Positions 46,290 through 56,724 of a stretch of 64,000 nt of DNA are shown here, one piece after another. The first letter of the stretch is position 1, and each line of letters starts with the position of its first letter. The DNA is taken from contig NZ_CP025794.1 of NCBI RefSeq assembly GCF_002906655.1, positions 2,604,001-2,668,000 on the forward strand, in the 5' to 3' direction. The translations under genes and the position numbers were made by a program. The notes below the pieces were generated by a model. The model saw only the letters and a program-made list of their open reading frames with translations, searched no databases and was not told where the DNA came from. The stretch is from Vibrio hyugaensis. Lineage in GTDB: Bacteria > Pseudomonadota > Gammaproteobacteria > Enterobacterales > Vibrionaceae.

Positions 46290-47153
46290 TTATTCCTTAA
46301 CGTTTTTTTCCAATGAAGTGTGGCGAATTTGTACCTGATGGCCTTTGTCAGCGAAGAACTCACCAATTTTTTGCGTGAGATACACTGAGCGATGTTTACC
46401 ACCAGTACAACCAATCGCGACAGTTAAGTAACTGCGATTGTTTTTTTCTAGCAGAGGCAACCAAGTCTCGATAAAACTTTCAATTTGATACTTAAGATCG
46501 AGTACAGATTGATGTTGCTCTAGGAAGGCTCCAATCGGGGCATCTAGACCTGTAAGAGGGCGCAATGCTGGTTCCCAATGCGGGTTTGGCAAGAAGCGCA
46601 CATCAAACACGTAATCGGCATCAGAGGGTAGTCCATATTTGAAACCGAAGGATTCGAATACCATCACCAGATCTTTTCGATCTCGCCCTTCAACGCGCAT
46701 ACGTACGGTTTCGCTCAAGTCATGCAGGGATTGACCACTGCTGTTAAGCACTAAGTCCGCGTGTGCTTTTAAGGGCATCAGTATCTCGTGTTCTAACTCA
46801 ATGGCTTGATCAAGAGATAAGGATTGAGCGCCAAGCGACAGCGGATGGATCCGTCTGGTTTCGCTGTAGCGTTTGAGTAAGGTCTCTTTGTTCGCATCTA
46901 AGAACAGCACCGTTACGTCTAACTCAGTTTTGAGTTTTTCGAGAGTGGTGTTCAGCTCTTTGAGTTTCTTTGGGATATTTCGAATATCGATACTTACGGC
47001 AACGTTCTGTTTACTGTCGGATACCGACTTTACAAACGCATCAAGCAAGTTAACTGGTAGGTTGTCTACGCAGTAATACCCTAAGTCCTCAAGTACGCGC
47101 AGGGCAACACTCTTCCCGGCACCGGAGTGCCCGCTAACAACAATTAATCGCAT
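46290..47153 (-). CDS. rapZ: RapZ, RNase adapter protein
   Basis: This 287-residue protein has P-loop GHSGAGKS at residues 8-15 and the C-terminal RNA-binding/kinase-like domain ([15 protein letters not shown]). In E. coli RapZ directs RNase E to the sRNA GlmZ and so sets GlmS level and amino-sugar supply. It sits between ptsN and npr with short gaps, as in enterobacteria. Confidence 0.97.
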   Translation of the reverse strand: MRLIVVSGHSGAGKSVALRVLEDLGYYCVDNLPVNLLDAFVKSVSDSKQNVAVSIDIRNIPKKLKELNTTLEKLKTELDVTVLFLDANKETLLKRYSETRRIHPLSLGAQSLSLDQAIELEHEILMPLKAHADLVLNSSGQSLHDLSETVRMRVEGRDRKDLVMVFESFGFKYGLPSDADYVFDVRFLPNPHWEPALRPLTGLDAPIGAFLEQHQSVLDLKYQIESFIETWLPLLEKNNRSYLTVAIGCTGGKHRSVYLTQKIGEFFADKGHQVQIRHTSLEKNVKE

Positions 47154-47167
47154 GGTGATCGCCTCGA

Positions 47168-47614
47168 TTACTGATGAATCATAATGTCGTAGAGTTCTTC
47201 ATCGCTCTGAGCTTTGCGCAGCATTTTTAACACTTGCTTGTCGCTCAAGCGTTCAGCCATAGAGGATAGTGTTTTGAGGTGTTCTTTGCACTGTTCTTCT
47301 GGAACCAGAAGCGCAAAGAGAAGGTCTACAGGTCGGTTGTCGATCGCATCAAACTCAATCGCTTCATCACATTGAAGTAATACGGCAATGGCTTTATCGC
47401 TGGATGACATTCTTGCGTGAGGGATAGCAATACCGTTGCCGATACCCGTACTACCCATCTTTTCTCTGCTGAGCATACACTCAAACAGTTCGGTTGAATC
47501 TTGGCCCGTGTTTTCAGCAACAATTTGGCTGATCATCTCTAGGGCTCGTTTCTTACTTGTACAATGGACTGCACTTTTGGTGCAGTCCAGTGACAGTATC
47601 TCGCTCAATTGCAT
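47168..47614 (-). CDS. ptsN: PtsN, EIIA component of the nitrogen PTS
   Basis: This 148-residue EIIA-Ntr has the phospho-accepting His 66 in [13 protein letters not shown]. It links the PTS-Ntr to potassium and nitrogen regulation. It lies two bases after hpf and 14 before rapZ. Confidence 0.96.
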   Translation of the reverse strand: MQLSEILSLDCTKSAVHCTSKKRALEMISQIVAENTGQDSTELFECMLSREKMGSTGIGNGIAIPHARMSSSDKAIAVLLQCDEAIEFDAIDNRPVDLLFALLVPEEQCKEHLKTLSSMAERLSDKQVLKMLRKAQSDEELYDIMIHQ

Positions 47615-47616
47615 GA

Positions 47617-47904
47617 TTAATGACTGTTTAGTTTTTCTTTGTGCTTGTTAAGTTGACGAACTAATTTATCCACCAGCGAATCAATTGCTGCATACATACT
47701 TTCGTCATTCGATGACGCGTGGATTTCGCCCTGATTTATGTGAAGCGTAGCTTCCGCGATTTGGTTAAGTTTTTCAACTTTTAGTACAACTTGTACTTGG
47801 TTTATATGGTCGAAGAATCTATCGAGCTTCTGAAACTTTGATTGAACATAGTCTTGCATTGAATCGGTAAGATCAACGTGATGGCCTTGAATATTGATTT
47901 GCAT
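47617..47904 (-). CDS. hpf: Short-form ribosome hibernation promoting factor HPF
   Basis: This 95-residue HPF/YfiA-family protein (MQINIQGHHVDLTDSMQDYVQSKF start) binds idle 70S ribosomes and favours 100S dimers. The lack of a C-terminal extension marks the short form. AAGGAAAG lies before the ATG. It follows rpoN on the same strand, as in most gamma-proteobacteria. Confidence 0.95.
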   Translation of the reverse strand: MQINIQGHHVDLTDSMQDYVQSKFQKLDRFFDHINQVQVVLKVEKLNQIAEATLHINQGEIHASSNDESMYAAIDSLVDKLVRQLNKHKEKLNSH

Positions 47905-47928
47905 AGACTTTCCTTTTCAGTTGGTGCC

Positions 47929-49395
47929 TTAAAGTAGGCGTTTACGCTGACTTGAAGGGGCGATACCCAAGGATTCACGATACTTCGCGATCGTACGTCT
48001 TGCGACTTGAATCCCTTGGTCAGCCAGAAGAGCAGCAATCTTGCTGTCACTCAATGGTTTAGCGGTATTTTCCGCTGCGACCAACTTTTTGATGAGCGCG
48101 CGAATTGCTGTGGACGAACATTCTCCGCCATTGTCTGTACTGACATGACTAGAGAAGAAGTACTTCAATTCAAAAATGCCACGTGGTGTGTGCATGAACT
48201 TCTGTGTAGTCACACGAGAAATCGTGGATTCATGCATGTCCACTGCCAATGCTACATCGTTAAGTACCATTGGTTTCATGGCTTCTTCACCATACTCGAA
48301 GAAATCTTGTTGATGTTCAACAATACATCTTGCAACTTTGAGAAGCGTCTCGTTTCTGCTTTCTAGGCTCTTAATCAGCCATTTTGCCTCTTGCAAATTG
48401 CTGCGAATATACTGGCTATCGGCACTGTTGCCTTTACCCAGTTGCGCATATTGTTGATTTACTTTTAGTTTTGGGATGCTGTCAGGATTAATGGAAACCG
48501 TCCATTTGCCATGATCTTTAAAAACGGAAACGTCAGGAATAACGTATTCGGTATCATCTGGAGTAATACGGTTGCCAGGTCGAGGGTCCAATTGCTGAAT
48601 CAGCTTTAACACTTCACGTAGGTCTGCTTCTTTCAGTTTGGTCTCTTTGATGACGAGCTTGTAATCGCGATTACCAAGATGATCGATATGATCGCTCAGC
48701 ACCATTTTCGCTTCAGCGAGCCACGGTGTATCTTCTGGGAAGGTCGCTAATTGCAGTAATAGACATTCTTGAAGGTTGCGAGAGGCAACGCCAAGGGGGT
48801 CAAATTGTTGAATGCGTTTGCGAACGGCTTCGATTTCATCAAGTTCAACATCTTCGTTGTCGAAGCTTTCATGAATTTCTTCTGGAGAGAGCGTGAGGTA
48901 ACCGTAGTCGTCAACCGCATCAATGATGGCTAACGCGATGGTGCGGTCGGTTTCGCTAAATGGCGTTAAGTCTAACTGCCACATCAGGTAATCGTGCAGC
49001 GATTCAGTGGTTTCACCTTGATAGACCGGCATATCGTCATCAAGCGCTAAGCCTGTGCTGCCAGTGTTCGCGCTGTAAACATCGTCCCAAGTGGTGTCGA
49101 TTTCTAGCTCAGAGCTGATTTCAGATTTTTCAATCACGTCTGAGCTATCAGGAACATCAATCTCGGCAGTTTCATTGGCACTGTTGTCTGCAGCATCGAG
49201 TGCTGATTTGTCTTCACTATTTGCTTGAGGTTCTTCTTGGCCTTCTTCAACTTCCAATAAAGGGTTGGAGTCCAAGGCTTCTTGGATTTCCTGTTGAAGG
49301 TCGAGCGTCGACAATTGCAACAAACGAATCGCTTGTTGTAGCTGCGGCGTCATGGCTAACTGTTGACCTAGCTTGAGTTGTAATGAAGGTTTCAT
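47929..49395 (-). CDS. rpoN: RNA polymerase sigma-54 factor RpoN
   Basis: This 488-residue sigma-54 has the Gln/Leu-rich activator-interaction region I ([24 protein letters not shown]) and an acidic linker (about 55-130). The core-binding and HTH regions follow, with the RpoN box [14 protein letters not shown] near the C-terminus, which reads the -24 element. In Vibrio it controls flagella, nitrogen and quorum-sensing sRNAs. It lies downstream of lptB with a 50-base gap. Confidence 0.97.
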   Translation of the reverse strand: MKPSLQLKLGQQLAMTPQLQQAIRLLQLSTLDLQQEIQEALDSNPLLEVEEGQEEPQANSEDKSALDAADNSANETAEIDVPDSSDVIEKSEISSELEIDTTWDDVYSANTGSTGLALDDDMPVYQGETTESLHDYLMWQLDLTPFSETDRTIALAIIDAVDDYGYLTLSPEEIHESFDNEDVELDEIEAVRKRIQQFDPLGVASRNLQECLLLQLATFPEDTPWLAEAKMVLSDHIDHLGNRDYKLVIKETKLKEADLREVLKLIQQLDPRPGNRITPDDTEYVIPDVSVFKDHGKWTVSINPDSIPKLKVNQQYAQLGKGNSADSQYIRSNLQEAKWLIKSLESRNETLLKVARCIVEHQQDFFEYGEEAMKPMVLNDVALAVDMHESTISRVTTQKFMHTPRGIFELKYFFSSHVSTDNGGECSSTAIRALIKKLVAAENTAKPLSDSKIAALLADQGIQVARRTIAKYRESLGIAPSSQRKRLL

Positions 49396-49445
49396 TCAGT
49401 GTTACTTACCTTGTAATGCTCAGAATCTTACCGTTCCTAATGTAA

Positions 49446-50171
49446 TCATAGACGGAATTGTTCACCGAGATAAACTTGTTTCACCTGCTCGTTATTGAGA
49501 ACCTCATCCGGAGTTCCTGAAGCAATAAGGTGTCCTTGACTTACGATATAGGCTTTTTCACAAACGTCCAAGGTTTCACGAACGTTATGGTCAGTGATTA
49601 ACACACCAAGACCACGATCGCGCAAGTGTTCAATGATTTTTTTGATGTCGTTAACCGAAATTGGGTCAACACCCGCGAACGGTTCATCCAACAAAATGAA
49701 CTGAGGGTTTGCTGCCAATGCACGAGCGATTTCTACACGGCGGCGTTCACCACCTGATAGTGCCATACCCGCACTGGTGCGTATGTGCTGTATGTGGAAT
49801 TCTTCCAATAAATCTTCAAGCTTATCTTGGCGCTCTTCTCGAGTTAACTCTTGGCGAGTTTCTAGGACGGCCATGATGTTGTCTTCAACCGATAACTTAC
49901 GGAATATGGAAGCTTCTTGTGGCAAGTAGCCGATACCTAGGCGCGAGCGACTGTGCATCGGTAGGATACTGATGTCTTGATCGTCGATAGTGATGATGCC
50001 TTCATCACGAGGTACCAAGCCGACAATCATGTAAAACGATGTGGTTTTACCTGCGCCGTTTGGACCCAACAGTCCCACAATTTGACCAGACTCGACTTCG
50101 AGGCTCACGTCCGTAACGACCTTGCGTTTCTTGTAGCTTTTAGCAAGATTCTTTGCGCTCAGTACTGCCAT
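49446..50171 (-). CDS. lptB: LptB, LPS export ATPase
   Basis: This 241-residue ABC ATPase has Walker A GPNGAGKT, signature LSGGERRR and Walker [13 protein letters not shown]. With LptFG it extracts LPS from the inner membrane. The start is [15 protein letters not shown] at 50171, one base after the lptA stop; the frame is open further up inside lptA but that is not a family feature. Confidence 0.97.
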   Translation of the reverse strand: MAVLSAKNLAKSYKKRKVVTDVSLEVESGQIVGLLGPNGAGKTTSFYMIVGLVPRDEGIITIDDQDISILPMHSRSRLGIGYLPQEASIFRKLSVEDNIMAVLETRQELTREERQDKLEDLLEEFHIQHIRTSAGMALSGGERRRVEIARALAANPQFILLDEPFAGVDPISVNDIKKIIEHLRDRGLGVLITDHNVRETLDVCEKAYIVSQGHLIASGTPDEVLNNEQVKQVYLGEQFRL

Positions 50172-50172
50172 A

Positions 50173-50667
50173 TTAGTTCTCGATTTGGTTCGGTTGCAGG
50201 ATGGTGGTAACGCGCTCATTCTTCGAGCTGTCAGCAACAAGCTTCTGTTGACCAATTTGGTAGCGAATTGATGAGCCCTTGATGGTGTTACCGTCTTGGG
50301 CTAGCTGTGCTTGGCCTTTCATGGTCAATTCGTCAGTAGAAATACGGTAATCCAATTCAGTAGCTTGACCACTGAGTGTTTTACCATCGTCCATTAATTG
50401 AGAGAAAGTGGCAGGTTTACCAAATGCTTGAATTTGTTTGATCGCTTCCGTTTTCGGGTCACGAGTTACAACAATTCTGTCAGCATCGATATTGATGCTA
50501 CCTTGCTTAAGAGATACATCACCTTTAAAGGTCACCTGGTTACTCTTCATGTCCACCTGCTGGGTGTCTGAATTAATGTAAACCGGCTGTTGCGTATCCG
50601 ACTTAAGTGCCAACGCTTGTGGCGCTGCTAATACCAATGCCAATAGGCTAAGGTGTAACGGTTTCAT
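50173..50667 (-). CDS. lptA: LptA, periplasmic LPS transport protein
   Basis: This 164-residue protein has a signal peptide ([20 protein letters not shown]) and the OstA/LptA beta-jellyroll ([19 protein letters not shown]). It forms the periplasmic bridge for LPS. I choose ATG 50667 because AAGG lies six bases before it; an ATG at 50685 adds MKFKVD and lacks a ribosome site. The start lies within the end of lptC. Confidence 0.94.
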   Translation of the reverse strand: MKPLHLSLLALVLAAPQALALKSDTQQPVYINSDTQQVDMKSNQVTFKGDVSLKQGSINIDADRIVVTRDPKTEAIKQIQAFGKPATFSQLMDDGKTLSGQATELDYRISTDELTMKGQAQLAQDGNTIKGSSIRYQIGQQKLVADSSKNERVTTILQPNQIEN

Positions 50668-51211
50668 ATCGACCTTGAACTTCATCTGTCAGAGTCGCAG
50701 TGTGGGCTTTTAAGTTGCCTTGCATTGCGCCTCCGGTAGTTTCAAATTGTGGTCCAACCAACATTACTTGTTGATCGGCTTTAAAATCACGATTGCTTAA
50801 GTTGATGACCAGCTTGTCTGTTGCCATGGTGTCAAAGCTTGCGTCAGGCAATAAGTTTTGCATGAGAACTTTGTCGTATAACGTCAGGATCTGGTCTTCA
50901 TCAAGTACTGCTCTTGTTGCAGTGACCTTCCACTCAACAACGCTACCTTCACGGTAAACCATCAGTGTTGGGCTATTAAAAATCGTATCTCCACTCTTGG
51001 CGTAATGATCCAAGCTGTTAGAGCGAATGATGTAACTGCGGACACCATTTTCACCATAAGTGATATTTTCTAGTCCAGTACCACTGAACATAGGCAGTTC
51101 TAAATTAGGTGCAACCTGTATATCTTCATCGCCTTTTGGTGTCAGCAAATAATAACCACACCATGCGACAACGAAGATCAGGAGCAAATAAATAAGGCGA
51201 GTAAAACTCAT
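50648..51211 (-). CDS. lptC: LptC, inner-membrane LPS transport protein
   Basis: This 187-residue bitopic protein has an N-terminal membrane helix (about 5-24) and the LptC periplasmic jellyroll (YIIRSNSLDHYAKSGDTIFNSP). It receives LPS from LptBFG and passes it to LptA. Its end overlaps lptA by 20 bases. A 14-base palindrome, ATAAAGGCCTTTAT, lies just before its ATG. Confidence 0.94.
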   Translation of the reverse strand: MSFTRLIYLLLIFVVAWCGYYLLTPKGDEDIQVAPNLELPMFSGTGLENITYGENGVRSYIIRSNSLDHYAKSGDTIFNSPTLMVYREGSVVEWKVTATRAVLDEDQILTLYDKVLMQNLLPDASFDTMATDKLVINLSNRDFKADQQVMLVGPQFETTGGAMQGNLKAHTATLTDEVQGRYETVTP

Positions 51212-51301
51212 AAAATAAAGGCCTTTATCTTAGCTCAGTACTTCCCTGACCATTGCCTTAATCTGTTAATCAAATTGTGTAAACATTTGTTGATGGATGG
51301 A

Positions 51302-52273
51302 TTACATCACACCCGCTTTCAACAAATCGTGCATATTCAGCGCACCAACAATCTTGTTGTTGTCGCACAAGATCAGAGCATTGATGTTTTTATCTTGCAT
51401 GAGATTCAAACCCTCAACAGCTAACATTTCTGGATGAGCCGTTGTTGGGTTTTGAGTCATCACTTCACCGATTGCTGTGGTGTGAATATCAATACGTTTA
51501 TCCAAAGTACGACGCAAGTCACCATCAGTGAATATACCAAGCATAGCATCGTGCTCATCGACAATCGCGGTCATCCCTAAGCCTTTCTCTGAAATCTCAA
51601 GAAGTGCGTCGCGAATCAATGCATCTGGCGCAACTTTTGGTAGTGCATTACCAAAGTGCATAATATCAGACAGCTTGAGCAGCAATTTTCTTCCCAACGC
51701 ACCACCAGGGTGTGATAGAGCGAAGTCTTCTGCAGAAAAACCACGAGCTTGAAGCAGGGCAACGGCAAGAGCATCGCCCATGACCAAAGTTGCTGTTGTG
51801 CTGCTCGTTGGTGCAAGACCAAGTGGGCAGGCTTCTTGCGGAACGGTGATTTGCAAATGCATATCCGACAATTTGGCCATGTTCGACTCAGGCTTGCCTG
51901 TCATGCTGATAATTTTGATGTTCAGACGTTTCAATACTGGGAATAGAGATAAAATCTCGTGAGACTCACCAGAGTTAGAAATCGCAATGACGATATCGCC
52001 TTCACTGATCATTCCTAGGTCACCATGCGCAGCTTCACCAGGGTGAACAAAAAACGCGGAGGTGCCTGTACTTGCAAGGGTCGCAGCAATCTTGTTGCCA
52101 ATGTGACCTGATTTGCCCATCCCCATAACGACGACTTTGCCATTATTGGAAAGAATCAATTCGCAAGCTTGTTCAAACTGCGCATCAAAATACTGGTCCA
52201 GTTGTTGAAGTGCGGTCACTTCAATATCAAGAACTTGTTTAGCAGCAGCACGAAAATCAAATTGAGTGGACAT
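51302..52273 (-). CDS. kdsD: KdsD, arabinose-5-phosphate isomerase
   Basis: KdsD converts ribulose-5-phosphate to arabinose-5-phosphate, the first step toward Kdo. The 323-residue protein has a SIS domain (VVVMGMGKSGHIGNKIAATLASTGT, then HGDLGMI and SHPGGALGRKLL) and two C-terminal CBS domains (about 205-323). Usually kdsC follows; here the next gene, lptC, starts 90 bases away, so kdsC is missing at this spot. Confidence 0.95.
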   Translation of the reverse strand: MSTQFDFRAAAKQVLDIEVTALQQLDQYFDAQFEQACELILSNNGKVVVMGMGKSGHIGNKIAATLASTGTSAFFVHPGEAAHGDLGMISEGDIVIAISNSGESHEILSLFPVLKRLNIKIISMTGKPESNMAKLSDMHLQITVPQEACPLGLAPTSSTTATLVMGDALAVALLQARGFSAEDFALSHPGGALGRKLLLKLSDIMHFGNALPKVAPDALIRDALLEISEKGLGMTAIVDEHDAMLGIFTDGDLRRTLDKRIDIHTTAIGEVMTQNPTTAHPEMLAVEGLNLMQDKNINALILCDNNKIVGALNMHDLLKAGVM

Positions 52274-52308
52274 ATCAGAGCTCCAATTTGTCTTTACTTA
52301 TTATGTTA

Positions 52309-53274
52309 TTAAGCGGCCATGTTTGCGAATAGGTACACTTGGTAGCCTAAGAAACACACAAACAGGATTGAACCTTCTAAACGGTTGATACTGCGAGATT
52401 TACCAAGACACATTGCCACAAGCAGTAGCGATACGCCGAGCATAACCCAAAAGTCACGACCCATCGCAAATTCACTTAGCATTGAAGGATTGATGATGCC
52501 CGGTAGGCCCATTACCGCCAAAATGTTGAAAACGTTTGAACCGATGATGTTACCCACAGCCATATCGTCTTCGCCCTTTAGAACGCCTGCTAGAGATGCA
52601 GCAAGCTCCGGTAGGCTAGTGCCGATAGCAATGATAGTAAGGCCGATAACGAGATCACTCATACCAAAGTGTTTTGCAATGATGACGGCGTTGTCGACTA
52701 ACATGCTTGCTGCCAAAGGTAGAAGTATCAGACCGATCACAACCCACATAACGGCTTTTGGATTACTTACACCTTCAGGGACTTCTGATTCTTGTTCATC
52801 GACAAAAGCATCGCCCGCTTTTTGTTCTTTGCGGCTGATTTGCAACATGGCAAATAGGAACGCAGCAAAGAGTACAAACAGCAATACGCCTTCGTAGAAA
52901 CCTAGGTGGTTATCCCAAAGTAAAATACCAGCCAGCACGGTTACTGCTATCATCAATGGCAATTCTCGACGAACCACAGCCGAGCTGATGGAAAGTGGTT
53001 TGATGATGGCGGTGATACCAAGAATTAAAGCGATGTTGGCGATGTTCGAGCCAAGAACGTTACCGACAGCTGTGTCGGTTTTACCGTCCCATGCTGCGGT
53101 TGCAGAAACCATCATTTCTGGCGCAGAAGAACCCATCGCCAAAATGGTCATGCCGATCACTAAAGGTGAAATACCGACGTTGCGGGCCAGAGCTGCAGAG
53201 CCAAAAACAAGTTTATCTGCACTCCATACAAGTATAACAAGACCGACGATAAGCAACGCTACGGCTTCGACCAT
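52309..53274 (-). CDS. yrbG: YrbG, CaCA-family calcium/sodium antiporter
   Basis: This 321-residue inner-membrane protein has ten helices in two inverted repeats, each with the alpha motif: GSSAPEMMVSATAAW...GNVLGSN and GTSLPELAASLAGVL...GNIIGSN. It exchanges cations, probably Na+ for Ca2+; the physiological role is not clear. It is upstream of kdsD and divergent from mlaF, as in E. coli. Confidence 0.93.
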   Translation of the reverse strand: MVEAVALLIVGLVILVWSADKLVFGSAALARNVGISPLVIGMTILAMGSSAPEMMVSATAAWDGKTDTAVGNVLGSNIANIALILGITAIIKPLSISSAVVRRELPLMIAVTVLAGILLWDNHLGFYEGVLLFVLFAAFLFAMLQISRKEQKAGDAFVDEQESEVPEGVSNPKAVMWVVIGLILLPLAASMLVDNAVIIAKHFGMSDLVIGLTIIAIGTSLPELAASLAGVLKGEDDMAVGNIIGSNVFNILAVMGLPGIINPSMLSEFAMGRDFWVMLGVSLLLVAMCLGKSRSINRLEGSILFVCFLGYQVYLFANMAA

Positions 53275-53674
53275 GATGATTCCTAAGTAATAAAAATAAG
53301 TGAAATGAGTAACCGCTAATTTTGACCTTTCACAGCCAAAAATGGAAGATAAACAACAAATAAATTAAAGGTTAGTAACGAAATTGTGTTTAATTGTTGC
53401 TCGATCGCGTGTTGTATTTGATACCGCTTATCTGGAGTTGAATTTAAACACCTTCCTTTGATTTCGTCATATTTTATGAAGAATTGCTTGAATTTGGTCG
53501 GCTTTATTTAATTGAACAGTGCTTTTAATTCAAGTTCAATGTGCTTATGATTGCAGCCTAATAAGTGTACCGAAGTCACTTTAGGATATTCTCGACGTAA
53601 TATCTTGAAAACAATCGGGGTTGAGTTGGCTGATGACTCTGTGAGTCAAACTCACAAACAGTAGAAGAGATAGT
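53275..53674. promoter_or_regulatory. 400-base divergent region yrbG / mlaF
   Basis: No gene is visible. The region is AT-rich with several imperfect inverted repeats (for example TTGAACAGTGCTTTTAATTCAA). Immediately before mlaF are two overlapping small hairpins (listed separately). Promoters for both operons must lie here but I cannot place them firmly. Confidence 0.4.
53634..53656 (+). other. Two mutually exclusive hairpins before mlaF
   Basis: TGACTC (53634-53639) pairs with GAGTCA (53643-53648), or TGTGAGT (53640-53646) pairs with ACTCACA (53650-53656). The two use the same bases, so only one can form at a time. They end 18 bases before the mlaF ATG. Confidence 0.5.
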
Positions 53675-54478
53675 ATGTCGAACAACGATTTAGTTACCGT
53701 TAACAATCTCACTTTTTCACGAGGCGAACGTAAGATCTTTGATGGCGTTGATTTACACGTGCCAGAAGGGAAAGTGACGGCCATTATGGGGCCATCGGGG
53801 ATCGGTAAAACGACACTGTTACGCTTAATTGGCGGTCAGTTGTACCCCGAACAAGGTGAGATCTGGTTTGATGGCGATAACATTCCAACACTCTCACGTA
53901 AGAAGCTTTACCATGCTCGAAAGAAGATGAGCATGTTGTTCCAATCAGGCGCTCTGTTCACGGATTTGAACGTTTTCGATAATGTTGCCTTTCCTTTACG
54001 TGAACATACAGAACTCTCTGAAGAATTTATCCGTACTATGGTGCTGCTTAAGCTTGAAGCCGTAGGTCTACGTGGTGCCGCAAAGTTGATGCCAAGTGAA
54101 CTTTCTGGCGGTATGGCTAGGCGAGCTGCTTTAGCACGCGCGATTGCGCTCGATCCCGACCTTATCATGTATGATGAACCGTTTGTTGGTCAGGATCCGA
54201 TCACCATGGGCGTATTGGTTGAGTTGATCAGTAATTTGAATCGAGCGCTAGGTCTGACTTCGATTGTCGTTTCACACGATGTACCAGAAGTGATGAGTAT
54301 TGCGGATTGGGTTTATTTGATGGCCGATGGCAAAATCATTGCTTTTGGTACGCCACAAGATCTGAAAGACAATCCAGATCCACGTGTGCAGCAATTCTTG
54401 TTGGGTGATGCGGATGGTCCGGTACCGTTCCGATTTCCCGCTCAAAGTATCGAAAAGGATTTATTTGATGGTCGATAG
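53675..54478 (+). CDS. mlaF: MlaF, phospholipid transport ATPase
   Basis: This 267-residue ABC ATPase has Walker A GPSGIGKT, signature LSGGMARR and Walker [13 protein letters not shown]. It powers the MlaFEDB complex, which moves phospholipids between inner membrane and MlaC to keep outer-membrane asymmetry. It heads mlaFEDCB; the mlaE start lies in its last codons. Confidence 0.96.
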   Translation: MSNNDLVTVNNLTFSRGERKIFDGVDLHVPEGKVTAIMGPSGIGKTTLLRLIGGQLYPEQGEIWFDGDNIPTLSRKKLYHARKKMSMLFQSGALFTDLNVFDNVAFPLREHTELSEEFIRTMVLLKLEAVGLRGAAKLMPSELSGGMARRAALARAIALDPDLIMYDEPFVGQDPITMGVLVELISNLNRALGLTSIVVSHDVPEVMSIADWVYLMADGKIIAFGTPQDLKDNPDPRVQQFLLGDADGPVPFRFPAQSIEKDLFDGR

Positions 54479-55259
54479 TTTTATTCAATTTGTCGCTTCA
54501 TTAGGAAGACGCACGTTGGCCATCTGTGAAGCCTTTGGCCGTGCGACACTAATGTTGGTTGGTGCTTTGGTAACCCGACCACAACCGGTCAAAAACTTCC
54601 CGTTATTAGTGAAGCAGCTTTACTCCGTTGGTGTGCAGTCTCTGGCTATCATTGTCGTATCGGGTTTGTTTATCGGCATGGTGTTGAGTTTACAAGGCTA
54701 TGTCGTGCTGGTGGACTACGGTGCGGAAGGCAGTCTCGGGCAAATGGTCTCTCTATCGCTATTGCGTGAGCTAGGGCCTGTGGTAACCGCCTTGTTATTC
54801 GCTGGGCGAGCTGGGTCTGCATTAACCGCAGAAATCGGCTTGATGAAAGCCACTGAGCAGCTTTCGAGTATGGAAATGATGGCGGTAGACCCGCTTAAAC
54901 GCGTTATCGCTCCTCGTTTTTGGGCAGGTGTGATTTCCATGCCACTGTTGGCGATGATCTTCATGGCTATTGGTATCTGGGGCGCTCAAATTGTTGGCGT
55001 TGATTGGAAAGGCGTTGACCACGGTAGTTTCTGGGCGGCAATGCAGTCGTCAGTAGAATTAGGCCAAGATATTGGTAACAGCATGATCAAATGTATCGTG
55101 TTTGCGATTACCGTTACTTGGATCGCTCTTTTTAATGGCTATGACGCGATTCCGACTTCGGAAGGGATCAGCCGAGCAACGACGCGCACGGTAGTGCATT
55201 CTTCTTTAGCAGTACTGGGACTAGACTTTGTACTGACCGCATTGATGTTTGGGAATTAA
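54468..55259 (+). CDS. mlaE: MlaE, phospholipid transport permease
   Basis: This 263-residue permease has five to six helices and the MlaE/YrbE signature [39 protein letters not shown] choose ATG 54468, in the last codons of mlaF, with AAGG about ten bases upstream; the open frame extends further into mlaF without support. mlaD follows after two bases. Confidence 0.95.
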   Translation: MVDSFIQFVASLGRRTLAICEAFGRATLMLVGALVTRPQPVKNFPLLVKQLYSVGVQSLAIIVVSGLFIGMVLSLQGYVVLVDYGAEGSLGQMVSLSLLRELGPVVTALLFAGRAGSALTAEIGLMKATEQLSSMEMMAVDPLKRVIAPRFWAGVISMPLLAMIFMAIGIWGAQIVGVDWKGVDHGSFWAAMQSSVELGQDIGNSMIKCIVFAITVTWIALFNGYDAIPTSEGISRATTRTVVHSSLAVLGLDFVLTALMFGN

Positions 55260-55261
55260 TC

Positions 55262-55759
55262 ATGCAACAAACACGTAAAACTGAATTATGGGTTGGCAGC
55301 TTTGTATTGGCAGGAATTTGCGCGATTCTTGTGATGATTTTTCAGGTTGCTGACGTAAAAAGCATTGGCTCTGGCAATACTTATACCCTGAAAGCTGAGT
55401 TCGATAATATTGGTAGTTTAAAAGTTCGTTCACCAGTGAAAGTTGGCGGCGTTGTGGTTGGTCGTGTGAGTGATATTACACTTAACCCTGAAAGCCTACT
55501 TCCAATTGTGAGCTTGTCGATTAACAGTCAATACAATCAATTCCCAGAAACTTCTAGTTTACAAATTTTGACTTCTGGATTGATTGGTGAGCAGTACATT
55601 GGCTTAGTTCCGGGTTTCATCTTTGATGATGAAGAAATGTTAGTTGATGGTGATACCATCGAAGACACCAAGTCTGCCTTAGTTTTAGAAGACTTAATTG
55701 GACAGGTGCTATACAGCATCGGTGGCTCCGGCGATTCTGGCAAAACGAGTAAGGAATAA
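55262..55759 (+). CDS. mlaD: MlaD, MCE-domain protein
   Basis: This 165-residue protein has an N-terminal membrane anchor (about 10-30) and an MCE domain (TLKAEFDNIGSLKVRSPVKVGGVVVGRV, then SGLIGEQYIGLVPG). It forms a hexameric ring that docks MlaC. A conserved hydrophobic-acidic tail, ALVLEDLIGQVLY, follows. Confidence 0.96.
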   Translation: MQQTRKTELWVGSFVLAGICAILVMIFQVADVKSIGSGNTYTLKAEFDNIGSLKVRSPVKVGGVVVGRVSDITLNPESLLPIVSLSINSQYNQFPETSSLQILTSGLIGEQYIGLVPGFIFDDEEMLVDGDTIEDTKSALVLEDLIGQVLYSIGGSGDSGKTSKE

Positions 55760-55762
55760 CCC

Positions 55763-56401
55763 ATGTTCTCTAGATTATTACTTTCTTTCGTAGCGGCATT
55801 TACTGCTTTTGGTGCAGTGGCTGCAGAAGTAGACAAAACTCAGCCTTATCAAATGATGAGACAAGTTGCGGAAGTGACATTTGATCGTTTGAAAGCTGAA
55901 CAGCCACAAATTAAGCAAGATCCGAATTTGCTTAAGACTATCGTTGAAGAAGAGCTGATGCCTTACGTCAACGATCGCTATGCGGCATTAAAACTGCTTG
56001 GTCCGAACTTAAAAGGCGCGAAGCGTGAAGACGTTGGTGAGTTTATTAAGGCATTTCGTTCTTACTTGGTGACGTCTTACGCACAAGTCTTAACGCAATA
56101 CACAGACCAGCAAATCGAGTTTGGCCCTGAACCTAAGTTAGACCCATCTAAGCGCATTACAAGCATTAAAGTGGATATCATCGACGCTCCGCGTCCGAAC
56201 ATCAAACTTGAGTTTAAATTGCGTAAAGATAAGAAAACCGGTGAATGGTTAGCATTCGATATGGTTGCAGAAGGTATTAGCTTACTTTCAAGCAAGCAAT
56301 CGGAGTGGAATACAAAGATTCGTCAAGACGGTATCCTAGCGGTAGCAAAAGATCTTGAAAAATTGGCGGCACAGCCAATTCGTTTCGAGGCAGCAAAGTA
56401 A
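55763..56401 (+). CDS. mlaC: MlaC, periplasmic phospholipid carrier
   Basis: This 212-residue periplasmic protein has a signal peptide (MFSRLLLSFVAAFTAFGAVAA) and the MlaC fold (YAALKLLGPNLKGAKREDVGEFIKAFRSYLV). It carries phospholipids between MlaA in the outer membrane and MlaD. Its stop shares a base with the mlaB start (TAATG). Confidence 0.95.
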   Translation: MFSRLLLSFVAAFTAFGAVAAEVDKTQPYQMMRQVAEVTFDRLKAEQPQIKQDPNLLKTIVEEELMPYVNDRYAALKLLGPNLKGAKREDVGEFIKAFRSYLVTSYAQVLTQYTDQQIEFGPEPKLDPSKRITSIKVDIIDAPRPNIKLEFKLRKDKKTGEWLAFDMVAEGISLLSSKQSEWNTKIRQDGILAVAKDLEKLAAQPIRFEAAK

Positions 56402-56721
56402 TGGCGCAGTCTCATTCTCAGTGGCATTTACAATCAGATATTCTTAAGCTTACAGGGGCGTTGGATCGAGATACCGTGCCTTCTTTGTGGGCCGTTGCGC
56501 AGCGATGGCAGCCATCTCAAACCGAGCTAGAATGCTCGTTAGAAGAGATTGAGCGCGTCGACTCTGCGGGAATGGTGATGTTAATCCACTTATTAGAGCA
56601 TGCAAAAAAACAAAACTGTCATATAATGCTCAGTTTCGTGCCGGCGCAATTGCGCACTTTGTTTCAGCTGAGCAACGTTGAATCTTTAGTGGCCAAACAT
56701 ATACAGAATTATCAGGGGTAA
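56401..56721 (+). CDS. mlaB: MlaB, STAS-domain subunit
   Basis: This 106-residue STAS protein (LTGALDRDTVPSLWAV, ERVDSAGMVMLIHLLEHAK) binds MlaF and is needed for its ATPase activity. It is the last gene of the mla set, three bases before ibaG. Confidence 0.94.
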   Translation: MAQSHSQWHLQSDILKLTGALDRDTVPSLWAVAQRWQPSQTELECSLEEIERVDSAGMVMLIHLLEHAKKQNCHIMLSFVPAQLRTLFQLSNVESLVAKHIQNYQG

Positions 56722-56724
56722 ATT

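Noticed and set aside
51229..51301. Remnant of kdsC
   Set aside because: A short minus-strand frame reads MVREVLS before a stop, faintly like the KdsC tail, but it is far too short to support homology.
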